Assembly: GCA_028825115.1 (NCBI GenBank)
Contig: JAPKAV010000016.1
Coordinates: 1 to 32,322 of the forward strand
Direction: 5' to 3'
Origin: Candidatus Nanopelagicales bacterium
Lineage (GTDB): Bacteria > Actinomycetota > Actinomycetes > S36-B12
DNA: 32,322 nucleotides
Shown here: positions 1 through 9,184 of the stretch, in pieces
How the letters are laid out: every line of letters starts with the position of its first letter
Position numbering within the stretch: the first letter of the stretch is position 1
Position numbers and translations under genes: made by a program
The notes under the pieces: generated by a model
The model's input: the letters and a program-made list of their open reading frames with translations, nothing else
What the model was told of the DNA's origin: nothing
Databases searched by the model: none

Positions 1-24
1 AGCCCGGACCAAGACAGGAGAGTT

Positions 25-2727
25 GTGTCAAAAGTTCGGGTATATGAACTCGCTAAAGAGCTCGGGATGGACAGTAAGACTGTTCTCGCCAAACTCCAAG
101 ACATGGGCGAGTTCGTTCGCTCCGCGTCGTCAACCGTTGAAGCACCAGTAGCCCGCCGGCTAAAAGAGGCATTACCCCCAACTCCTCCTGGTGAAGAAAA
201 GCCCGCTAAAAAAGTGGCCAAAAAGGCAGCTAAAAAAGCCGCTGCACCCGCACCCGCAACAGAATCCGTGATAGATCCGGTATCTGCAGCGCCCACTGAG
301 CCGGTAGCAACCGATCCAGCAACTGATGTGGCAGCCAAACCGGCGGCAAAGCTCGCAGCAAAAGTCGATCCTGAGTCAACCGATTCGGCACCGACCCATA
401 AGCCGGCTGGATCACGCCCCGGGAACAACCCATTTGGTGGCACCGGCATAGCCAAACCGGCGCCGCGCCCGGGAAACAACCCATTTGGTTCACCCAGCAC
501 CGAACGCCCGGCAGCGCCACGCCCCGGTGGAGTTGCCGGAGTACCCCGACCCAACCCGGGCACCATGCCATCAGCGCGCCCACCACAGAGGCCAACAGGT
601 CCGGGTGGAGCTGGCGGCCCTAGTCGACCGGGTGGCTTCACTAATCGCCCAGCACGTCCGGGTGGAACCGGCGCGCCCGGCGGCTCCGGTGGTCCCGGTG
701 GTCCCGGTGGTCCCGGTGGTCCCGGTGGTCCCGGTGGTCCCGGTGGTCCCGGTGGAGCAGGAGGCGGGCGCCCAGGTGCTCGCACCGGCGGGCGCGGAAA
801 TACTGCAGGTGCATTTGGTAGGCCAGGCGGGCGTCCTTCGCGCGGACGAAAGTCAAAGCGTGCCAAGCGTCAAGAGTTTGACAATATGGAAGCACCATCG
901 ATGGGTGGCGCACGTCTGCCACGGGGCAATGGGGAAACTGTTCGACTTCCACGCGGCGCCAGCCTCACCGATTTCGCTGACAAAATCGATGCATCATCGG
1001 CTGACTTGGTGAAGGTGCTGATTGGTCTGGGCGAAATGGTGACGGCAACGCAGTCAATTGACGATGCCACGCTGGAATTATTGGGTTCCGAACTCAATTT
1101 CGTGATCCAGGTTGTCTCGCCAGAAGACGAGGACCGTGAACTCTTGGAGACATTCGATCTTGAGTTTGGTGAAGACGAAGGCGAAAACGCGGATCTGGCA
1201 GCGCGCCCACCCGTGGTCACCGTCATGGGTCACGTTGACCACGGTAAGACTCGACTACTGGATGCAATACGCAAGACAAATGTCGCCTCTGCTGAGGCCG
1301 GTGGCATCACCCAACACATTGGTGCCTACCAAGTGATTGCCCGTTCCCAAGATGGAGAACGGCCAATTACCTTTATTGACACACCCGGCCATGAGGCGTT
1401 CACGGCAATGCGTGCACGGGGTGCGGAAGTCACTGATATTGCAATTTTGGTGGTGGCAGCCGACGATGGGGTAAAGCCGCAAACGATTGAAGCGCTTAAC
1501 CACGCCCAAGCAGCCGGTGTACCCATTGTGGTGGCCGTTAACAAGATTGATAAGGAGGGCGCGGACCCAACGAAGGTGCGTGGACAACTCACCGAATACG
1601 GCTTAGTAGCCGAAGATTTCGGCGGCGATACGATGTTTGTTGACGTATCCGCTAAGAACGATATTGGGATGGAATCACTACTTGAGGCCGTGTTGTTGAC
1701 CGCAGATGCATCGCTCAATCTTCTGGCAAATCCGCACCAGGACGCGCAAGGTGTTGCAATCGAGGCACATCTGGATCGCGGTCGTGGTCCGGTTGCAACC
1801 GTTCTGGTGCAACGGGGAACACTGCGCCCGGGCGATTCGATTGTGGCCGGAGATGCTTTTGGCCGTGTTCGAGCGATGCTCGACGACCAAGGAAATACTG
1901 TGGACATCGCTGGACCTTCTGCCCCAGTTCAAGTGCTCGGGCTGACATCTGTTCCCGGAGCTGGTGACAGCTTCTTGGTGGTTAGGGAAGACCGGATTGC
2001 GCGCCAGATTGCGCAAACACGCCAAGCACGCGAGCGAAATGCCATGTTGGCAAAAAATCGAGTGAAACGTTCACTCGAAGACTTCTTGGAGTCAATTGAG
2101 CGCGGCGAAGTATCAGAACTCACTTTGATCCTTAAGGGGGACGTGTCAGGTTCGGTTGAAGCTCTGGAAGACGCGCTATTCAAGATTGACGTTGGCGATG
2201 AGGTGTCATTGCGTGTAATTCACAGGGGGGTTGGTGCAATCACCAAGAGTGATGTGACGCTCGCCAGCGCATCTAAAGCAATTATTATTGGCTTCAATGT
2301 TCGACCCGAAGGGAAGGTTGCAGAATTCGCAACCCATGAAGGCGTCGACGTGCGCTTTTACAGCATTATTTACCAGGCGATTGATGAAATCGAGGCAGCC
2401 CTCAAGGGAATGCTCAAGCCTGAGTTCGAAGAAATTCAACTTGGAACGGCCGAAGTGCGTGATGTTTTCAAATCGTCCAAATTCGGAACGATCGCTGGTT
2501 GTTTGGTGCGCAGCGGTGAGGTGCGACGCAATAGCAAAGCGCGATTGGTGCGCGATAGTGCTGTTGTCGCTGACAATTTGACAATTGCGACCCTACGCCG
2601 TTTCAAAGACGATGCCACTGAGGTTCGAGAAGGATTCGAGTGCGGTATCAATCTTGGGTCCTATCAGGATGTCAAGGTCGACGATGTAATCGAAACGTTT
2701 GAAATGCGTGAGAAGCCACGCAAGTAG
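25..2727 (+). CDS. infB: Translation initiation factor IF-2
   Basis: IF-2 is the GTPase that brings initiator fMet-tRNA to the 30S subunit and promotes 50S joining. The 900-residue protein has an N-terminal IF2_N helical domain (about residues 1-55), then a long Ala/Pro/Lys- and Gly-rich linker (about 56-290), a second IF2_N-like segment (about 305-360), the G domain, and the C-terminal beta-barrel and tRNA-binding domains. G-domain motifs are visible: GHVDHGKT at 402-409, DTPGH at 452-456, NKID at 506-509 and SAK at 542-544. The GTG start at 25 is preceded by AGGAG at 16-20. The long low-complexity linker is usual for actinobacterial IF-2; here part of it is coded by a perfect 9-bp tandem repeat. 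rbfA follows after 16 nt with its own ribosome site. Only 24 nt upstream are visible, so no promoter can be judged. Confidence 0.98.
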   Translation: MSKVRVYELAKELGMDSKTVLAKLQDMGEFVRSASSTVEAPVARRLKEALPPTPPGEEKPAKKVAKKAAKKAAAPAPATESVIDPVSAAPTEPVATDPATDVAAKPAAKLAAKVDPESTDSAPTHKPAGSRPGNNPFGGTGIAKPAPRPGNNPFGSPSTERPAAPRPGGVAGVPRPNPGTMPSARPPQRPTGPGGAGGPSRPGGFTNRPARPGGTGAPGGSGGPGGPGGPGGPGGPGGPGGPGGAGGGRPGARTGGRGNTAGAFGRPGGRPSRGRKSKRAKRQEFDNMEAPSMGGARLPRGNGETVRLPRGASLTDFADKIDASSADLVKVLIGLGEMVTATQSIDDATLELLGSELNFVIQVVSPEDEDRELLETFDLEFGEDEGENADLAARPPVVTVMGHVDHGKTRLLDAIRKTNVASAEAGGITQHIGAYQVIARSQDGERPITFIDTPGHEAFTAMRARGAEVTDIAILVVAADDGVKPQTIEALNHAQAAGVPIVVAVNKIDKEGADPTKVRGQLTEYGLVAEDFGGDTMFVDVSAKNDIGMESLLEAVLLTADASLNLLANPHQDAQGVAIEAHLDRGRGPVATVLVQRGTLRPGDSIVAGDAFGRVRAMLDDQGNTVDIAGPSAPVQVLGLTSVPGAGDSFLVVREDRIARQIAQTRQARERNAMLAKNRVKRSLEDFLESIERGEVSELTLILKGDVSGSVEALEDALFKIDVGDEVSLRVIHRGVGAITKSDVTLASASKAIIIGFNVRPEGKVAEFATHEGVDVRFYSIIYQAIDEIEAALKGMLKPEFEEIQLGTAEVRDVFKSSKFGTIAGCLVRSGEVRRNSKARLVRDSAVVADNLTIATLRRFKDDATEVREGFECGINLGSYQDVKVDDVIETFEMREKPRK
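691..753 (+). repeat. 9-bp tandem repeat inside infB
   Basis: Seven perfect head-to-tail copies of GGTCCCGGT code for (Gly-Pro-Gly)7 in the IF-2 linker. A degenerate copy (GGCTCCGGT) sits directly upstream at 682-690. Codon use is identical in all seven units, which points to recent slippage expansion rather than old repeats kept by protein selection. Confidence 0.95.
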
Positions 2728-2743
2728 CTCAAGGAGAGTCATC

Positions 2744-3169
2744 ATGGCCAGTGAAGCGCGTGCGCGAAAGTTAGCCGATCGAATCAAAGTGATAGTTGCA
2801 CAAACTTTGGATACACGGATCAAAGATCCGCGGATGGGTTTCATCACGATCACAGACGTCCGACTTACTCCGGATTTGCGTGACGCCAGTGTGTTTTATA
2901 CGGTATTCGGAACCCAAGAGGAACGGGAGTCCACCGCCGCGGCGTTAGCCTCGAGTAAGGGCATGCTGCGAACCGAAGTGGGCAAGGGAACCGGGGTTAA
3001 ATTCACTCCGTCGCTGGAGTTTGTCCTAGACGCGATCCCCGAGAATGCGGCCCATGTCGAGCAACTCTTGCGAGAGGCCGCGGCGGCTGATGCACGTGTG
3101 CATGAGCAAGCGAGAGGCGCTAATCATGCGGGGGAAGTAAACCCGTATCGCGAAACTGAAGGCGATTAG
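2744..3169 (+). CDS. rbfA: 30S ribosome-binding factor A
   Basis: RbfA is a single KH-like domain protein that binds the immature 30S subunit and assists 16S rRNA 5' end maturation. The 141-residue product matches the family, with the N-terminal RARKLADRIK helix, the DPRMGFITITDVRLTPDL strand region and the downstream segment around SSKGMLRTEVGK. The ATG at 2744 is chosen because AAGGAG stands 7 nt upstream (2731-2736); an in-frame extension back to 2699 would overlap infB and lacks such a site. It lies directly behind infB and just ahead of truB, the usual cluster. The C-terminal tail (about 120-141) is charged and probably disordered. Confidence 0.95.
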   Translation: MASEARARKLADRIKVIVAQTLDTRIKDPRMGFITITDVRLTPDLRDASVFYTVFGTQEERESTAAALASSKGMLRTEVGKGTGVKFTPSLEFVLDAIPENAAHVEQLLREAAAADARVHEQARGANHAGEVNPYRETEGD

Positions 3170-3175
3170 CAACCC

Positions 3176-4111
3176 ATGGGGACTAGCGCCGTCACTGCGC
3201 AGGCGCCCGCAGGTGTGCTGTTGGTGGACAAGCCGGCGGGCATCACCTCACATGATGTAGTTGCTCGGGTACGCCGAATATTTAATACTCGCAAAGTGGG
3301 CCACGCAGGAACGCTGGACCCGATGGCTACGGGCGTGTTGGTGCTGGGAATTAATTCGGGCACTCGGTTACTTGGTCACCTCACAACGTCTCATAAGAGG
3401 TATCTCGGCACGATCCGGTTGGGAGCGGCGAGTTCAACAGATGACCGAGAAGGAGAATTGGGACCTCTCACCAACGCGAGCGAACTTCATGCCGACGAGA
3501 TCGAGGCGGCACTTGACAAGTTACGTGGTGAAATTTTGCAACGGCCTAGTTCAGTGAGTGCAATCAAAATCGATGGCCGCCGAGCTTACGCCCGGGTGAG
3601 AGATGGCCAAGTGGTTGAAATTCCTGAGCGAAATGTCACCGTGTTCAATCTTGAGGTAGCTCACATAATCTCACATGGGGAATTCCTTGATATCGAAATT
3701 GATGTCGCGGTGTCATCCGGTACCTATATTCGAGCTATTGCTCGAGATTTAGGGGACGGGCTGGGCGTGGGTGGGCATCTCATTGCGTTGCGCCGCACTT
3801 CGGTGGCTGCATTCGACCAAAAAGCTGCGCACAATTTGGACTTGTTAGAAAGTGCAGCTGATCCATGGGTGCATGCGCTCTCACTTGCTGAAGTGGCGGG
3901 CCTGACCTGGCCGATCTTCGATGTGGGTGTGGATCAGGGCGCGGCCGTGCGTATGGGACAACGAATTCCTTGGCCCGAAGTTTTTACTCAACCAACGATC
4001 GCCTTAATTGATCCGGAAGGAACACTGGCAGCCCTGGCACATAAAGTCGATGAGAGGTGCGCATATATTGCAGTCTTTCCCAGCGGCGCCCAGTCACCCA
4101 GTACCCTTTGA
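3176..4111 (+). CDS. truB: tRNA pseudouridine(55) synthase
   Basis: TruB converts U55 of the T-loop of elongator tRNAs to pseudouridine and also acts as a tRNA chaperone. The 311-residue protein shows the family N terminus VDKPAGITSHDVV, and the catalytic motif GHAGTLDPMATGVL with the nucleophile Asp at residue 48. The C-terminal part (from about 240) resembles the PUA-like extension seen in actinobacterial TruB. The start at 3176 is 6 nt after the rbfA stop and has no clear Shine-Dalgarno site, so translation may depend on coupling to rbfA. The nanoRNase and MATE-type genes often found between rbfA and truB in relatives are absent here. Confidence 0.95.
   Translation: MGTSAVTAQAPAGVLLVDKPAGITSHDVVARVRRIFNTRKVGHAGTLDPMATGVLVLGINSGTRLLGHLTTSHKRYLGTIRLGAASSTDDREGELGPLTNASELHADEIEAALDKLRGEILQRPSSVSAIKIDGRRAYARVRDGQVVEIPERNVTVFNLEVAHIISHGEFLDIEIDVAVSSGTYIRAIARDLGDGLGVGGHLIALRRTSVAAFDQKAAHNLDLLESAADPWVHALSLAEVAGLTWPIFDVGVDQGAAVRMGQRIPWPEVFTQPTIALIDPEGTLAALAHKVDERCAYIAVFPSGAQSPSTL
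4102..4107 (+). promoter_or_regulatory. Candidate -10 box of a leaderless ribF promoter
   Basis: TACCCT, which fits the actinobacterial TANNNT -10 consensus, lies inside the last codons of truB. It is exactly 6 nt before the GTG at 4114, which has no ribosome-binding site. Such spacing would start transcription at or next to the G of the start codon. No convincing -35 box is seen. Confidence 0.45.
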
Positions 4112-4113
4112 AC

Positions 4114-5016
4114 GTGAGCACATCTAAGTCATTGGTCTGCATTGGTATTTTTGACGGAGTTCACCTAGGCCATCAGGCCCTCGTCACAGCAGCAAAGAGA
4201 GCTGCAACGCAAGCAGGACTTGACTTGACAGTGTGCACCTTTGATCCGCATCCGAATGCAGTCGTTCGGCCGGGCCATGCTCCCAAGTCCATTAGCAACT
4301 TGGCCCACCGCAAGGAATTACTTACGCAATGTGGTGTTGATCACGTCGAGGTGGTTTCTTTCACACCCGAACTAGCCAACATGGCACCGTTGGAGTTTTC
4401 ACGTGATTTTCTTCGAGATCGCCTGGGAGCGCAGATCGTCTGGGTCGGCGAGAATTTCACATATGGTCGAAATGGGAGTGGAGATGCGAACACGCTGACG
4501 GAAAATGGAATTGAGTTGGGCTTCGCGGTGCAAATCTTTGATTTAGTTCAGTCTGATGGAACTATCTCCTCGACTCGAATTAGGGAGTTAGTCGGGTCCG
4601 GGAAAGTTCACTTGGCCGCAGAAATGCTGGGTAGGAATTTTATCCTGAGCGGGACGGTGGTCCGGGGAGACCAGCGCGGACGTGAATTGGGCTACCCGAC
4701 CGCAAACTTGGACTGGGATGACCAACTACTCGTCCCCGCAGATGGCGTGTACGCAGGCTACGTGATTGTGTCAGCAGATCGGCTTCCCGCAGCGATTTCG
4801 GTTGGAACGAACCCACAATTTCAGGGAAGAAGCCAGCGCGTGGAGGCTTACGTACTGGATCGAACCGACCTTGAGCTTTACGGGGCAGGCGTTGGGGTGG
4901 AGTTCGCCGAATTTATTCGATCTCAGGAAGTGTTTGGGAGTCTGGACGACTACTTGGTGCAAATCGGAGCCGATGTAGCAACAGTTTCAGAACTACTCCC
5001 GCCAGAGCCAGCGTGA
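4114..5016 (+). CDS. ribF: Bifunctional riboflavin kinase / FAD synthetase
   Basis: RibF phosphorylates riboflavin to FMN and adenylylates FMN to FAD. The N-terminal nucleotidyltransferase domain carries the IGIFDGVHLGHQAL signature just after the start (about residues 10-23) and the FDPHP motif; the SSTRIRELV segment near residue 160 is also typical. The C-terminal riboflavin kinase domain (about 180-300) shows GRELGYPTANL. Length is about 300 residues, near the family norm. The GTG at 4114 is preferred because it begins just ahead of the first conserved strand and has a -10-like box 6 nt upstream. A GTG at 4057 would add 19 residues and overlap truB. No FMN riboswitch is visible upstream. 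Confidence 0.93.
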   Translation: MSTSKSLVCIGIFDGVHLGHQALVTAAKRAATQAGLDLTVCTFDPHPNAVVRPGHAPKSISNLAHRKELLTQCGVDHVEVVSFTPELANMAPLEFSRDFLRDRLGAQIVWVGENFTYGRNGSGDANTLTENGIELGFAVQIFDLVQSDGTISSTRIRELVGSGKVHLAAEMLGRNFILSGTVVRGDQRGRELGYPTANLDWDDQLLVPADGVYAGYVIVSADRLPAAISVGTNPQFQGRSQRVEAYVLDRTDLELYGAGVGVEFAEFIRSQEVFGSLDDYLVQIGADVATVSELLPPEPA

Positions 5017-5036
5017 TCAAATAGGGCGGACAATGC

Positions 5037-5042
5037 TAGACT
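5037..5042 (+). promoter_or_regulatory. Possible rpsO -10 box
   Basis: TAGACT lies in the 136-nt gap between ribF and rpsO. It would place the transcript start near 5050 and give rpsO an untranslated leader of about 100 nt. Seventeen nt upstream is TGATCA, a poor -35 match. The leader contains one small inverted repeat, TTCGACC (5106-5112) with GGTCGAA (5123-5129). S15 represses its own mRNA through leader structures in several bacterial groups; whether this leader does so cannot be told by eye. Confidence 0.35.
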
Positions 5043-5152
5043 GATATCACTAGACGGTTTGGAGGCGGGCGCTTCCGAATTCGTGTCATTGAAATCAGTG
5101 CCCACTTCGACCAGATTCGTGAGGTCGAAAAAGGCGCGTCCGAGAGGAATAA

Positions 5153-5422
5153 ATGCCGCTAGACACTGCTGTAAAGCAAGAAATTATTGCCGAATACGGC
5201 ACCAAGCCCGGTGATACCGGTTCACCCGAAGTCCAGATTGCGATGCTTAGCCGTCGGATCGCGGACCTCACCGGACATTTGAAGACCCACAAGCATGATC
5301 ATCACAGCCGTCGTGGGCTCCTACTCATGGTCGGCCAACGGCGTCGGCTACTTAATTACCTCACAAAAACGGATATCCACCGTTACCGCTCGATTATTGA
5401 ACGTCTCGGTTTACGCCGATAA
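5153..5422 (+). CDS. rpsO: 30S ribosomal protein S15
   Basis: S15 is a primary 16S rRNA-binding protein of the 30S platform. The 89-residue product is full length and shows the conserved [11 protein letters not shown] segment, the [12 protein letters not shown] motif that contacts rRNA, and the C-terminal helix ending GLRR. The start at 5153 follows GAGAGGA at 5142-5148. The gene stands immediately upstream of pnp, an arrangement found across bacteria. A 21-bp hairpin begins at the second base of the stop codon and probably ends or attenuates transcription before pnp. Confidence 0.98.
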   Translation: MPLDTAVKQEIIAEYGTKPGDTGSPEVQIAMLSRRIADLTGHLKTHKHDHHSRRGLLLMVGQRRRLLNYLTKTDIHRYRSIIERLGLRR

Positions 5423-5467
5423 CTTCACGGTGTGGCAACGAATGTCGTTGCCACACCGTGAAGTTTT
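5421..5467 (+). terminator. Perfect 21-bp hairpin overlapping the rpsO stop codon
   Basis: The arms at 5421-5441 and 5445-5465 are exact reverse complements with a 3-nt loop (ATG, 5442-5444). Four T residues span the end of the 3' arm (5464-5467). The 5' arm starts at the second base of the rpsO TAA (5420-5422), so a ribosome ending S15 synthesis would cover part of it. It could act as an intrinsic terminator or attenuator with a short U run, as an RNA-stabilising end, or as a processing site for a double-strand-specific nuclease. Confidence 0.8.
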
Positions 5468-5551
5468 CGAGCCACACCAATTGAAACAAAATAAGGTAAC
5501 TAGTCAGACACTTTTGGCGCACCGCGGATGTCGGTCCTCGGTAGTGATTTT

Positions 5552-5600
5552 CGGGTGAGAGCACCCGCGAATCTCGATCGGAGACCGCCGAACATGGCGG
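5552..5600 (+). promoter_or_regulatory. Two short hairpins in the pnp leader
   Basis: The first pairs CGGGTG (5552-5557) with CACCCG (5562-5567) around a 4-nt loop. The second pairs CCGCC (5585-5589) with GGCGG (5596-5600) around 6 nt. They lie in the 217-nt gap between rpsO and pnp, which holds no coding sequence that I can support. A clear pnp promoter is not visible; TTGAAA at 5481-5486 has no well-spaced -10 partner. Confidence 0.4.
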
Positions 5601-5610
5601 CAGTGCACGA

Positions 5611-5636
5611 GTGTCTCAAACAATCTAAGGAGACAC
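5611..5636 (+). promoter_or_regulatory. Hairpin covering the pnp Shine-Dalgarno
   Basis: GTGTCTC (5611-5617) is the exact complement of GAGACAC (5630-5636), with a 12-nt loop. The ribosome site AAGGAGA (5627-5633) is partly inside the 3' arm, three bases before the pnp ATG. Folding would hide half of the site. Control of pnp by its own 5' leader is known in E. coli; the mechanism here is inferred. Confidence 0.5.
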
Positions 5637-5639
5637 CCC

Positions 5640-7835
5640 ATGCAAGCTGAGATCGTATCTGCAAGCGCCGTGATTGATAACGGAAAATTTGGTACCCGAA
5701 CTATTCGATTTGAAACGGGACGATTCGCCCGCCAAGCTGCTGGCTCGGTGTGTGCGTATCTTGATGAAGAAACAATGTTGCTCAGTGCGACCACCGCAGG
5801 AAGGCACCCCAAAGACCAACTTGATTTTTTCCCGCTTACGGTTGACGTTGAAGAACGCATGTATTCCGTGGGCCGAATCCCGGGCTCGTTCTTCCGCCGT
5901 GAAGGCCGCCCCAGCGAAGATGGAATTCTGACGTGCCGGTTAATCGACCGGCCACTTCGCCCGACCTTCAAAAAGGGCTTGCGCAACGAAGTCCAAGTTG
6001 TGGTGACAGTTATGTCGTTGAACCCTAAGGATCTCTACGACGTAGTGGCCATCAACGCAGCATCCGCCTCAACTCAGCTCAGTGGGCTGCCATTCACCGG
6101 CCCCATCGGTGGTGTGCGCGTGGCACTGATCGGTGGCCAATGGGTGGCTTTTCCCACCCATGAGCAACTCGAAGAAGCAGTGTTTGACATGGTAGTAGCC
6201 GGCCGGGTGGCTGGCGATGATGTAGCGATCATGATGGTTGAAGCTGAAGCCACTGAACGCACGATTGAGTTAGTCGCGAGCGGGGCGACCGCTCCCACCG
6301 AGGAAGTTGTTGCTCAGGGGCTTGATGCATCGAAGAAGTTCATCAAGTCACTGTGCGAGGCTCAGAGCGAGCTCGCGAAGACGGCTGCAAAGCCAGTTGG
6401 CGACTTCCGAGTTTTCTTGGACTACGAAGACGACGTGTATGTAGCCGTTGAGGAAATTGCCGCAAAACCTGTCATTGAAGCACTCACTATTGTTTTTAAA
6501 GCAGAGCGTGAAGAGCGCCTCGACGAAATCAAAGCAGACGTCCTTGCAGCGCTGGGAACGAAATTTGAGGGACGCGAAAAGGAAGTCAGTGCCGCACTTC
6601 GCTCAGTTACAAAGAATTCGGTGCGCCAACGCGTGCTCACTGATGGTGTTCGCATTGACGGGCGTGGTTTGGCAGACATCCGCACCCTTTCCGCGGAAGT
6701 TGACGTAATTCCGCGAGTACATGGGTCAGCACTGTTCGAACGTGGAGAAACTCAGATCCTCGGAGTCACAACGCTCAACATGCTTCGCATGGAGCAGCTA
6801 CTCGACACACTCAACCCTGAGAGTCGTAAGCGTTACATGCACAACTACAACTTCCCGCCTTACTCAACCGGGGAGACCGGGCGAGTCGGGTCGCCAAAGC
6901 GCCGCGAAATTGGACATGGTGCTTTAGCTGAGCGTGCACTTGTGCCGGTTCTGCCCACTCGCGAGGAATTTCCATATGCGATACGCCAGGTGTCTGAAGC
7001 ACTGGGATCAAATGGTTCCACGTCGATGGGGTCTGTATGTGCATCGACCATGTCACTTCTTAACGCGGGTGTGCCCTTGAGGGCACCGGTTGCCGGTATC
7101 GCCATGGGCCTGATCTCTGGGATCGTGGACGGAGAACAGAAGTATGTTGCCTTGACCGACATCTTGGGCGCTGAAGACGCATTTGGCGATATGGACTTTA
7201 AAGTTGCCGGAACTCAAAACTTTGTGACAGCGTTGCAGCTGGATACCAAGCTTGATGGAATCCCAGCTGAAGTGCTTGCGAGTGCGTTGACACAGGCACG
7301 CGACGCCCGGTTTACCATCTTGGAAGTTATGAACGAAGCAATCGATAATCCTGATGAAATGGCGGCAACGGCGCCTCGGGTCATTGCGGTCACCGTTCCC
7401 GTGGACAAGATCGGTGAGGTAATTGGCCCGAAGGGCAAAATTATTAAACAGATCCAAGAGGAAACCGGCGCTGACATCAGCATCGAGGACGACGGCACCA
7501 TTTACATTGGAGCTACCGATGGTCCTTCGGCAGAAGCCGCCCGCAATGCAATTAATCAAATTGCAAACCCAACAATGCCAGAGGTGGGGGAGCGGTATTT
7601 GGGAACTGTTGTGAAAATTGCTGCCTTCGGTGCATTTATCTCGCTGGTGCCAGGCAAAGACGGTCTGATGCATATTTCTGAAGTAAAGAAACTTGCAGGT
7701 AAGGGACGGATCGAGAGCGTTGAGGAAGTTCTCAAAGTCGGCGACAAGATCCAGGTTGAGATCAAGGAGATTGACCCCCGTGGGAAGCTTTCTCTGATCG
7801 CAGTTCCTGCAGAAAGCGCCGATTCGGCCGAATAA
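5640..7835 (+). CDS. pnp: Polyribonucleotide nucleotidyltransferase (PNPase)
   Basis: PNPase degrades RNA 3' to 5' with phosphate and can add tails; in actinomycetes it is also called guanosine pentaphosphate synthetase I. The 731-residue protein has two RNase PH domains (about 10-230 and 330-560), a helical linker, a KH domain with GPKG at 596-599, and an S1 domain (about 648-718). Conserved signatures include [42 protein letters not shown] and the acidic catalytic stretch [15 protein letters not shown]. The ATG at 5640 has the AAGGAGA site discussed separately. Its stop overlaps the start of the M16 protease by one base (TAATG), suggesting translational coupling. Confidence 0.98.
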   Translation: MQAEIVSASAVIDNGKFGTRTIRFETGRFARQAAGSVCAYLDEETMLLSATTAGRHPKDQLDFFPLTVDVEERMYSVGRIPGSFFRREGRPSEDGILTCRLIDRPLRPTFKKGLRNEVQVVVTVMSLNPKDLYDVVAINAASASTQLSGLPFTGPIGGVRVALIGGQWVAFPTHEQLEEAVFDMVVAGRVAGDDVAIMMVEAEATERTIELVASGATAPTEEVVAQGLDASKKFIKSLCEAQSELAKTAAKPVGDFRVFLDYEDDVYVAVEEIAAKPVIEALTIVFKAEREERLDEIKADVLAALGTKFEGREKEVSAALRSVTKNSVRQRVLTDGVRIDGRGLADIRTLSAEVDVIPRVHGSALFERGETQILGVTTLNMLRMEQLLDTLNPESRKRYMHNYNFPPYSTGETGRVGSPKRREIGHGALAERALVPVLPTREEFPYAIRQVSEALGSNGSTSMGSVCASTMSLLNAGVPLRAPVAGIAMGLISGIVDGEQKYVALTDILGAEDAFGDMDFKVAGTQNFVTALQLDTKLDGIPAEVLASALTQARDARFTILEVMNEAIDNPDEMAATAPRVIAVTVPVDKIGEVIGPKGKIIKQIQEETGADISIEDDGTIYIGATDGPSAEAARNAINQIANPTMPEVGERYLGTVVKIAAFGAFISLVPGKDGLMHISEVKKLAGKGRIESVEEVLKVGDKIQVEIKEIDPRGKLSLIAVPAESADSAE

Positions 7836-9172
7836 TGGCAAAAACTAAAACTCTGCTGGCCGGGACGGATGGCTCGTTAGTTCGTCGATCCGTCCTGTCC
7901 AGCGGGGTTCGGGTTATCACGGAAAAAGTTCCCGGTGTTCATTCCGCCAGCATTGGCATCTGGGTTGATGCAGGTTCACGGGACGAAAAAGGGTCGCATA
8001 CCGGCGCGGCCCATTACTTGGAGCACTTGCTTTTTAAGGGCACGTCGAAGCGTTCGGCGTTGGAAATAGCAGCCGCGATCGAGTCTGTCGGCGGTGACAT
8101 TAATGCTTTCACAAGTAAAGAGCACACCTGCTACTACGCCAAAGTCTTGGCCGTGGATCTTCCGCTCGCCATTGATGTTCTCTGCGACGTGGTCACCGAT
8201 GCCCAACTCACGTTGGAAGATATTGAGGGCGAGCGTGGAGTCATACTTGAAGAGATCGCGATGGTTGACGACGACCCCAGCGATCTGGTGCATGATCAAT
8301 TTGCACGAACCCTCTTTGGAGACACGGCCTTAGGTCGCCCAATCTTGGGTACCGCTCACACCATTGTGGGGATAACCCGCCGTTCGATCATAAATTTTTA
8401 TGCAAAGTTTTACCAGTCCGACTCACTCGTGGTGGCGATAGCTGGTGACGTTGATCATGCTCGAGCAGTGCGTCTCGTCGAGAAGGCTCTTAAAACCAGT
8501 CCCAAAACGCACCTGCACAAAGCGAAATCGAGTCTTCGATCGGGAGAGGCAAAGATCAAGATTGGCAAGTCCATCAGTTCTCTGGACACGCGGAAGACCG
8601 AGCAGGCACACGTCGTGATGGGAACGCACGGAATGATTCGAGGCGATGACCGTCGCTTTACCGGGGCGATCCTGTCTACCGTATTAGGTGGAGGCATGAG
8701 TTCTCGACTTTTCCAAGCGGTGCGAGAACAGCGCGGACTTGCCTATTCCGTGTTCGCCTACTCACAGAGCTTTCGTGACTCAGGGATTTTCGGAATTTAC
8801 GCTGGATGCATTCCCACAAAGTTGGATCAAGTTCTTGACGTGTGTCAAAACGAGCTTGCTGACTTAGTTGACAATGGAATCGCGAATTCGGAACTGCGAA
8901 GAGCCAAGGGCCAGGTAAAAGGTGGAACGGTGCTTGGTCAAGAAGATACGGGAGCCCGCATGAGCCGCATCGCTAAATCGGAGCTGTACCAAGAGGAACT
9001 GCTCTGCGTGGAAGATGTCCTTGCACGGGTAGATCAAGTAGAGGTCTCGGATGTAAATGCCATGGCGAGGGAATTTCTTAGCGAACCATTAGCCCTGAGT
9101 GTGATCGGCCCATACAAGAAGTTGAAGCCTCCCATAGGATATGTCCCACCACTTTCGATCTCGCGCGCATAG
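7835..9172 (+). CDS. M16 family zinc metallopeptidase (PepR-like)
   Basis: This is a member of the M16 (pitrilysin/mitochondrial processing peptidase) family. The inverted zinc motif HxxEH is present as H60-Y-L-E63-H64, and the third ligand is probably one of the glutamates 139/140 in the ERGVILEEIAM segment. The C-terminal half has the second, inactive-type M16 repeat with the R/Y region RGLAYSVFAYS. Length (445) is normal for the single-chain bacterial form. In mycobacteria the same gene (pepR) also follows pnp. Its start overlaps the pnp stop and lacks its own ribosome site. Physiological substrates are not established, so no specific role is claimed. Confidence 0.9.
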   Translation: MAKTKTLLAGTDGSLVRRSVLSSGVRVITEKVPGVHSASIGIWVDAGSRDEKGSHTGAAHYLEHLLFKGTSKRSALEIAAAIESVGGDINAFTSKEHTCYYAKVLAVDLPLAIDVLCDVVTDAQLTLEDIEGERGVILEEIAMVDDDPSDLVHDQFARTLFGDTALGRPILGTAHTIVGITRRSIINFYAKFYQSDSLVVAIAGDVDHARAVRLVEKALKTSPKTHLHKAKSSLRSGEAKIKIGKSISSLDTRKTEQAHVVMGTHGMIRGDDRRFTGAILSTVLGGGMSSRLFQAVREQRGLAYSVFAYSQSFRDSGIFGIYAGCIPTKLDQVLDVCQNELADLVDNGIANSELRRAKGQVKGGTVLGQEDTGARMSRIAKSELYQEELLCVEDVLARVDQVEVSDVNAMAREFLSEPLALSVIGPYKKLKPPIGYVPPLSISRA

Positions 9173-9184
9173 GGAAGGACAGCC

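Noticed and set aside
691-753. Short regular repeats that could suggest a CRISPR array
   Set aside because: Units are 9 bp, contiguous and without spacers, and are fully explained by (Gly-Pro-Gly)n coding in IF-2.
230-1012. Several open frames on both strands over the infB linker (for example 485-1012 plus and 641-952 minus)
   Set aside because: They are shadows of the repetitive Gly/Pro/Ala coding region; their low-complexity translations come from the 9-bp repeat read out of frame.
7053-7841. A 262-codon minus-strand open frame opposite pnp
   Set aside because: It lies entirely across the conserved catalytic, KH and S1 domains of PNPase, and its translation shows no recognisable domain.
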